Below are positions 6,513 to 11,223 of a stretch of 11,223 nt of DNA, in pieces (position 1 is the first letter of the stretch; every line of letters starts with the position of its first letter). The notes under the pieces are model-generated. The model had not been told where the DNA came from, did not search any database, and saw nothing but the letters and a program-made list of their open reading frames with translations. The position numbers were made by a program, and so were the translations under genes. The DNA lies in assembly GCA_964643325.1 (NCBI GenBank), contig CAZXSE010000027.1, positions 1-11,223 on the forward strand, in the 5' to 3' direction. The DNA is from Fredricksoniimonas sp964643325. GTDB taxonomy: Bacteria; Omnitrophota; Gorgyraeia; Zapsychrales; Fredricksoniimonadaceae.

Positions 6513-7504
6513 CATTCAAGACGCCGGCCTTCTTTCTCCTGATCCCGTTATTGCTGCCGCCCTTGATCTATCTTTATATGCGCCGCCGTCCGCCGGTGTT
6601 TGCTTTTCCGTCGGCCGGGTTCATGAGGGGGCTGCAGCGCACATGGCGCGTGCGCCTGATGCATGTGCCGTTCGTGTTAAGGACCCTGGTCCTTGTTCTT
6701 TTCATCACAGCCCTGGCCGGCCCTCAAAGCGTCCTTGAAGAGGCGAAGTCCTCATCGGAGGGCGTTAATATGGCGCTCGTACTGGACACATCGACGAGCA
6801 TGATGGCCGAGGACTTTACGATCAATGGCAAGAGGCAGAATCGCCTGGATGTCGTCAAGTCGGTCCTGAAAGACTTTATCGTCGAGAGGGCGAATGACCG
6901 CCTGGGGCTGATCGCTTTTGCCGCGCGGCCTTACACGGTAAGTCCTCTGACATCGGACCACAACTGGCTGCTGGCCAATCTGGAGAGGGTGCGCTTCGGG
7001 CTGATGGAAGACGGCACGGCTATTGGTTCGGCGATCATGGCGGGCGTGGCGCGCCTGCGCAAGGCCGATGGCAAGAGCAAAGTCATCGTGTTGTTGACCG
7101 ACGGTGTGAATAATGCGGGAAAAATATCCCCGCTGGAGGCGGCGGACGCGGCCGCGGCCCTGGGGATCAAGATCTACACCGTCGGCGCGGGGACCAAGGA
7201 GCTGGCGCCCTATCCGGTACAGGACCTTTTCGGGCGCGTGGTGTACCAGCAGGTCAAGATCGAGATCGACGAGGATATCCTGCGCAAGATCGCCGCGACA
7301 ACAGGCGGGGAATATTTCCGGGCAACGGATACGGATTCATTGAAGAACATCTACGATCGCATCAACAGGCTTGAGAAAGTGAAATTCGAGGATACAGGCT
7401 ACCGCGAGGTCCGGGAGCTTTTTGATGTTGTCCTGTGGGCGGCACTGGCGCTCTTGCTGGTCGAAGTGGTGCTGGCCAGGACGGTCTTTTTAAGGATACC
7501 ATGA
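6509..7504 (+). CDS. batA: BatA: membrane-anchored VWA protein
   Basis: This 331-residue protein has an N-terminal span (about 7-24), a second span (about 54-73), a VWA domain (about 88-290) and a C-terminal span (about 305-326), the BatA layout. The metal-ion-dependent adhesion site is complete: D93-T-S95-T-S97, T170 (EDGTAIGSAI) and D198 (LLTDGVNN). BatA proteins were first linked to aerotolerance in Bacteroides and are proposed to form a membrane complex with BatB; the VWA domain probably binds a partner through Mg2+. It overlaps the preceding gene by ATGA (6509-6512) and has a GAGGAG ribosome site five bases before the ATG. It is collinear with BatB downstream, so the pair arose by duplication. 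Confidence 0.93.
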   Translation: MTFKTPAFFLLIPLLLPPLIYLYMRRRPPVFAFPSAGFMRGLQRTWRVRLMHVPFVLRTLVLVLFITALAGPQSVLEEAKSSSEGVNMALVLDTSTSMMAEDFTINGKRQNRLDVVKSVLKDFIVERANDRLGLIAFAARPYTVSPLTSDHNWLLANLERVRFGLMEDGTAIGSAIMAGVARLRKADGKSKVIVLLTDGVNNAGKISPLEAADAAAALGIKIYTVGAGTKELAPYPVQDLFGRVVYQQVKIEIDEDILRKIAATTGGEYFRATDTDSLKNIYDRINRLEKVKFEDTGYREVRELFDVVLWAALALLLVEVVLARTVFLRIP

Positions 7505-8508
7505 TCCATTTTGCAAAACCCCAGCTGTTCAATGCAATATTTGCCGTCGGGCTGATAGCCTTGATGTTGGCCGCCCTCGCCAAGGTCCGCCGCAAGACAA
7601 GGCATAAGTTCGGCGACAAACAGCTTGCGCGCGTGACAGCATACAGCTTCTCGCCGCAACGGTTCGTCTGGAAAGAGGCGCTGGTGACGCTTGTTTTTCT
7701 TTTCTCCATGATCGCGCTCACGCGCCCCCAGTGGGGATTCGACTGGCAGGAGGTCAAGCATTACGGCCTTGACATCATGATCGCGGTGGACACCTCAAAA
7801 AGCATGCTGACCGAAGATGTAAAACCCAATCGCCTGGAACGGGCCAAGCTGGCCGTTAAAGACCTTGTGAAGAAGCTTTCCGGCGACAGGATCGGGCTTA
7901 TCGCTTTTTCCGGCGATGCATTCTTTGCGTGCCCGCTTACCGTGGATTATGGAGGGTTCCTGCTCAGCCTTGAGGATCTCAGCGCCGGCACGATCCCTCG
8001 GGGAGGCACGGACCTGGGCAGGGCGATCGCTGAGGCGCTGAAAGGTTATCAGGACGTTCCGGCGCAGTATAAGGCGGTAGTCATCCTGACGGACGGGGAA
8101 AGCTGGGAAGGCGATCCTTTGGGCCAGGCCAGGGCGGCGGCCGACAAGAAGGTCCGTATCTTTACCGTCGGCATCGGTACGCGCGAAGGGGAGCTGGTGC
8201 GCGTTATTGACGAGAACGGCCAGGCCGGATTCATCAAGGACCACGACGGGAATTTTGTCAAATCCCGTCTGAACGAGACCCTGCTTAAAGAGATCGCCGC
8301 GGTTACCGGCGGCGCGTATGTGCGCTCGAGCGGGGCAGAGCTTGGGCTTGATTATATTTACGAGAACTATATCGCGCGCATGGAAAAACGTGACATTGAT
8401 ACAAAAATGCAGCAGCGCTATCACGAGAAGTTCCAGGTCCCGCTGTTTCTGGCATTGCTTTGCCTAGCGCTTGAGACGGGCCTTGCGTTGAGGAGGGTCG
8501 TGGCATGA
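7501..8508 (+). CDS. batB: BatB: membrane-anchored VWA protein
   Basis: I place the start at ATG 7501, giving 335 residues. It overlaps the BatA stop as ATGA and has AAGGA (7492-7496) four bases upstream. An in-frame ATG at 7435 would add 22 residues of BatA-shadow sequence and is less likely. From 7501 the layout matches BatA: a span at about 10-27, a second at about 58-74, a VWA domain, and a C-terminal span at about 312-330. MIDAS residues are D97-T-S99-K-S101, T170 (RGGTDLGRAI) and D198 (LTDGESW); the last two fall at the same positions as in BatA. It presumably pairs with BatA in the membrane. The final TGA overlaps the BatC start. Confidence 0.93.
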   Translation: MIHFAKPQLFNAIFAVGLIALMLAALAKVRRKTRHKFGDKQLARVTAYSFSPQRFVWKEALVTLVFLFSMIALTRPQWGFDWQEVKHYGLDIMIAVDTSKSMLTEDVKPNRLERAKLAVKDLVKKLSGDRIGLIAFSGDAFFACPLTVDYGGFLLSLEDLSAGTIPRGGTDLGRAIAEALKGYQDVPAQYKAVVILTDGESWEGDPLGQARAAADKKVRIFTVGIGTREGELVRVIDENGQAGFIKDHDGNFVKSRLNETLLKEIAAVTGGAYVRSSGAELGLDYIYENYIARMEKRDIDTKMQQRYHEKFQVPLFLALLCLALETGLALRRVVA

Positions 8509-9389
8509 GAGTATTTATTGTAACGGCCATGATGATCGTGTTGGCGGCAGCGGACGCATTTGCGGCGCAGGGAGCCGGGGATGTGCGCGCGGGTAACGCC
8601 CTTTATCATCAGGGAAAGTTCCAGGACGCTCTCAAGCATTATGAAAAAGCCGCGCAAAAGAATCCTTCAGATGCCCGGATCGAATATGATCTTGGGGTTG
8701 CTTCTTATAAGACCGGCGATCATGATGCATCGGCAGAGCATTTTCAAAAAAGCCTTTTGACCGACGATGACAAGTTCAGGAAAGATGTCCAGTATGATCT
8801 CGGGAATGCGCTTTATCAGTCGGGGATCAGCCGCGAGGACAAGGACATTAAGGAAGCGCTCAGGCGTCTCGAGTTGTCGCTCGAGAGCTTTGGCAAGGTC
8901 ATGGCGGCCGATGCCGGGGATGCGGATGCGCAGAATAATTACGAGTTTGTGAAAAAAGAGCTTGAGAGATTGAAGGAGAAGCAACAACAGCAACAGCAGC
9001 AACAGTCTAAGCAATGTCCTCTTCCCAAGCAGGGTGACAAGAAAGAGGATCAGGGCGATCAGAAGCCGCAAGAGCAAAAGGATCAGGGGGAGCCAAAGGA
9101 TCAGGACAAGCCTGAGGAGCAGCAAGCGCCTCAAGATCAGGGCGCGCAAGAGAAGCCGCAACCCTCTCAGGAGCAGCAAGGGGGCCAAAAGGCGTCTGAA
9201 GAGCAGAAGGACAAAGAGCCGCCCCAGGAAAAGGATGGCGCGGCTGGACAAAACGACCCGGGGCAGATATCATCACAGAAAGACGCGAACGATGTTGTTG
9301 ACGATTTTGAGCGCAATGAATTGCCTAAAGGGCTTTTGAATTTCACGCCGCGCTCTGCACAGGAGCGGCAGGTCGTTAAGGATTGGTAA
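8505..9389 (+). CDS. batC: BatC-like secreted TPR protein with Q/K/E/P-rich tail
   Basis: A 294-residue protein with a cleavable signal peptide (hydrophobic core 3-16, AFA at 18-20 before the predicted cut), so it should be periplasmic or face the periplasm. TPR repeats follow from about residue 27 (ALYHQGKFQDALKHYEKA...P, then YDLGVASYKTGDHDASAEHF, then YDLGNALYQSG...). From about 155 to 262 the chain is low-complexity and highly hydrophilic, rich in Q, K, E, D and P, starting with eight consecutive Gln (160-167) and including one Cys in KQCPLP. The last ~30 residues are ordinary again and end in VVKDW, similar to the short conserved tail of other BatC proteins. The ribosome site AGGAGG (8491-8496) is strong. 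The TPRs probably bind BatD, BatE or another envelope partner. Confidence 0.88.
   Translation: MRVFIVTAMMIVLAAADAFAAQGAGDVRAGNALYHQGKFQDALKHYEKAAQKNPSDARIEYDLGVASYKTGDHDASAEHFQKSLLTDDDKFRKDVQYDLGNALYQSGISREDKDIKEALRRLELSLESFGKVMAADAGDADAQNNYEFVKKELERLKEKQQQQQQQQSKQCPLPKQGDKKEDQGDQKPQEQKDQGEPKDQDKPEEQQAPQDQGAQEKPQPSQEQQGGQKASEEQKDKEPPQEKDGAAGQNDPGQISSQKDANDVVDDFERNELPKGLLNFTPRSAQERQVVKDW
8982..9005 (+). repeat. CAA/CAG trinucleotide tract encoding eight glutamines
   Basis: Eight consecutive Gln codons (CAA CAA CAG CAA CAG CAG CAA CAG) open the low-complexity tail of the BatC-like protein. Mixed codons make it less slippage-prone than a pure repeat, but length variation by whole codons is plausible. 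Confidence 0.9.
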
Positions 9390-9394
9390 AGGGT

Positions 9395-11173
9395 ATGAAG
9401 AAATCCCTGTTGATGATGTTCATAGCGGTTGTTGCGGCATCCTGCGCTTTTGCCGGGGATATATCGGTGAAAGCAACGGTGACGGACAACCGCGTTGCTA
9501 TGGGCGAGGGTCTGCGTTACACCATCGCGGTCAGCGGCGCCAAGGACCTCACGCCGCCCGAGCTTCCGCCGATCGACGGCTTTGACGCCAGCTACACAGG
9601 GCCGGCCACGCGCGTGTCCGTGATCAATGGCGCGTATTCCGTTGAACAGTCCTTTAATTATGTTCTCGTTCCTCTCAAGGAGGGAAAATTCGTCATTCCT
9701 CCTGTTACCGTGGATGTGAAAGGTGAGGTATTCACGACCGAGGCGATCGTTGTTGAGGTTGCTGCCGCCCCGTCGCCGGAACCCTCACAGGCGCAGGCGC
9801 AGGATATCAAGGACCGGCTGAAACTTTTAATGGCCCTTGGCAAGGAAAAAGCTTTTGTCGGGGAAGCGGTCCCGTTGACATTGCGGCTTTATGTCAATGA
9901 ACTTTCACTGCAGGACCTTTCTTATCCCGAAATGGAACAGCAGGGTTTTGCGATCGACCCGTTCCCTGAGCCGCGCCAATTCGAGGACGTGCTCGACGGC
10001 ATGAACTGGCATGTGATCGAATTTACGACCACGATCTATCCTTCCCAGGCGGGCGCGCTTGTGGTAAGGCCGGCTTTGGTCAAAGGGGCTCTTGTGTTCA
10101 AGGTCAATGAAACGCGCGGTACGCCGGGCGGGATCTTTGACGACGGGTTCTTTGGGAATTTCTTTTCGTCCTATCAGAAACGCCCCTTGACCATTACATC
10201 CAACTCGGTGCGGCTTGAGACCCTGCCTTTACCTGAGGAAGGTAAGCCTGCGGATTTCTCCGGCGCGCTGGGGCAGTATGATCTTGCCGTGGAAGCGGCG
10301 CCGCTCAAGGTCAAGGCCGGTGATCCTGTGACATTGCGCATGACACTCTCCGGGGCGGGGAATATGAAGGGCGTCAAGATGCCCGTGGTGGATGCGCCGG
10401 GATTCAAGGTATATGACCCCCAGATCAGGGATGAGGCAGGACACAAGATCCTTGAGCAGGTCATTATCCCGACGGATGTAAAATGCACGCAGATCCCTCC
10501 CGTGAAGTTCAGTTATTTTGACACACAGGACGGCGCTTATAAGGCCATTGAACGCGGGCCGTTCGCGCTTGAGGTCGCAGCGCCGGCCGCGGGAGAGGAG
10601 TTCCAGGCGGTCGGATTTGCCGCTCCGGTGAATATTTCTTCGCCGGAAAAGCTCGGGCGCGACATTGTGTTCATCAAGGACGACCCCGGCGCGTTCATCA
10701 AAAAGTCCGGCGCCATGAGAAGGGACTTTCTTTTTTATATTCTTTTTGTTGTCTATGTGCAGGTGTGGGCCGGACTGCTGGCGTTCTATTTGCACCGCCG
10801 GAGGATGACCAGTGATCCTAAATTCGCGCGCCAGGTCAAGGCTGCGCGGGAGGCTTTCTTGTCATTAAAGAACGCGGAAGAAGCGCTCAAGTCCGGGAAT
10901 GTGAAAGACTTTTATGACCGTTTGCAGGGAGCGCTCAATGAATATTTCATCCGCCGGCTGGATATTGCGCCGGGACGGACCGACAGGAATTTTGTCGAGG
11001 CGGCCTTGAGGGATGTCAGGGTTGACGCAAAATATATTGATGTTATCCGGGATATTTACGCGGAAGCCGAAGGCGTGCGGTTCGCGCGCATGCCCGTGAG
11101 CGAGGCAAAGATGCGCACGCATCTGGCGGACGCCCAGGACCTGATCAAGGCGGTGGAAAGGCGGGCCCGATGA
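9395..11173 (+). CDS. batD: BatD: large periplasmic protein with one membrane span and cytoplasmic tail
   Basis: I choose ATG 9395 (592 residues) because translation then starts with MKKSLLMMF, a clean signal peptide cut after CAFA (residue 20). An in-frame TTG at 9383 would add four residues and overlap the BatC stop; neither start has a well-spaced ribosome site. The mature part (about 21-440) is beta-rich, with the BatD-type opening VKATVTDNRVAMGEGLRYTI and repeated immunoglobulin-like strands, and should lie in the periplasm. A membrane span (about 445-466) is followed by HRRR and a helical cytoplasmic tail (about 470-592). The tail includes VKDFYDRL (503-510) and VRFARMPV (561-568), which match the small membrane protein encoded before BatA. 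C17 lies in the signal peptide but the context is a poor lipobox. The stop overlaps the next start. Confidence 0.9.
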   Translation: MKKSLLMMFIAVVAASCAFAGDISVKATVTDNRVAMGEGLRYTIAVSGAKDLTPPELPPIDGFDASYTGPATRVSVINGAYSVEQSFNYVLVPLKEGKFVIPPVTVDVKGEVFTTEAIVVEVAAAPSPEPSQAQAQDIKDRLKLLMALGKEKAFVGEAVPLTLRLYVNELSLQDLSYPEMEQQGFAIDPFPEPRQFEDVLDGMNWHVIEFTTTIYPSQAGALVVRPALVKGALVFKVNETRGTPGGIFDDGFFGNFFSSYQKRPLTITSNSVRLETLPLPEEGKPADFSGALGQYDLAVEAAPLKVKAGDPVTLRMTLSGAGNMKGVKMPVVDAPGFKVYDPQIRDEAGHKILEQVIIPTDVKCTQIPPVKFSYFDTQDGAYKAIERGPFALEVAAPAAGEEFQAVGFAAPVNISSPEKLGRDIVFIKDDPGAFIKKSGAMRRDFLFYILFVVYVQVWAGLLAFYLHRRRMTSDPKFARQVKAAREAFLSLKNAEEALKSGNVKDFYDRLQGALNEYFIRRLDIAPGRTDRNFVEAALRDVRVDAKYIDVIRDIYAEAEGVRFARMPVSEAKMRTHLADAQDLIKAVERRAR

Positions 11174-11223
11174 AACGGATCATGATGAATATTCTTCTAG
11201 CCGCCCTTTGTGTTGTTGGGGCA
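11170..11223 (+). CDS. Start of a signal-peptide protein, BatE by position (3' truncated by window)
   Basis: An ATG at 11170 overlaps the BatD stop as ATGA and is preceded by GGAAAGG (11155-11161) eight bases upstream. The 18 visible codons read MKRIMMNILLAALCVVGA, a positively charged start followed by a hydrophobic core, typical of a Sec signal peptide. In Bat operons the gene after batD is usually batE, a periplasmic TPR protein; that identity rests on position alone, since no mature sequence is in the window. Confidence 0.6.
   Translation, partial: MKRIMMNILLAALCVVGA

Noticed and set aside
7435..7500. Earlier in-frame start for BatB
   Set aside because: The extra 22 residues overlap the BatA C-terminal membrane span in another frame, have no hydrophobic or signal character, and spoil the match of BatA and BatB layouts. 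ATG 7501 has a ribosome site and the ATGA overlap.
8667..9251. Antisense open frame (194 codons) with very Leu/Arg-rich product opposite BatC
   Set aside because: The Leu-rich protein is simply the reverse complement of the CAG/AAG-rich tail. It looks membrane-like only because of that composition.
9409..9454. BatD as a lipoprotein (Cys at residue 17)
   Set aside because: The sequence before the Cys is AAS rather than L/V/I-A/S-G/A, and a standard AFA cleavage site follows three residues later, so an ordinary signal peptidase I site fits better.
1..11223. Apparent richness in GATC
   Set aside because: Many GATC sites arise from the frequent codons ATC (Ile) after a codon ending in G and GAT before C. 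I did not count them against expectation, so I make no methylation claim.

Overview
This is a gene-dense stretch of bacterial chromosome at moderately high GC. Every gene I can support lies on the + strand, and intergenic gaps are at most about 55 bases. I see no RNA gene, CRISPR array, insertion sequence or phage gene. The content suggests a Gram-negative, diderm bacterium: a complete Bat (aerotolerance-type) locus with two periplasmic signal-peptide proteins. Gene order and protein style recall uncultured lineages such as Omnitrophota or related PVC-group or delta-type bacteria. That placement is an impression from the proteins, not a demonstrated assignment.

Left third (1-4043), signalling. 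The 3' end of a probable SAM-dependent methyltransferase runs by a 1-base overlap into a 721-residue membrane histidine kinase with a multi-pass sensor, a GAF domain, HisKA and HATPase. After a 55-base gap with a candidate promoter comes a stand-alone receiver-domain response regulator. It overlaps (ATGA) a soluble GAF-HD-GYP protein that keeps all expected metal-binding residues and is therefore probably a cyclic-di-GMP phosphodiesterase.

Right two thirds (4055-11223), the MoxR/Bat locus. In order: MoxR AAA+ ATPase, DUF58 protein, a small one-pass membrane protein, BatA and BatB (membrane-anchored VWA proteins with intact MIDAS residues), BatC (secreted TPR protein with a long Q/K/E/P-rich tail), BatD (large periplasmic protein with one membrane span and a cytoplasmic tail), and the first 18 codons of a further signal-peptide protein that is BatE by position. 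Most junctions are 4-base ATGA overlaps, and the first Bat gene has a strong Shine-Dalgarno sequence built over the stop codon of the HD-GYP gene, so the two blocks look co-transcribed and translationally coupled.

Working model (inference): MoxR and DUF58 act in the cytoplasm as an ATP-driven chaperone pair on the BatA/BatB VWA modules. BatC, BatD and BatE form the envelope-facing part. The kinase, regulator and HD-GYP proteins adjust activity or expression to an envelope or internal signal. The most notable points are that the small membrane protein carries a cytoplasmic domain that appears homologous, with nearly identical spacing, to the cytoplasmic tail of BatD; that a c-di-GMP/two-component module is tied directly to the Bat operon; and that there is a perfect 10+3+10 palindrome just inside the HD-GYP gene.
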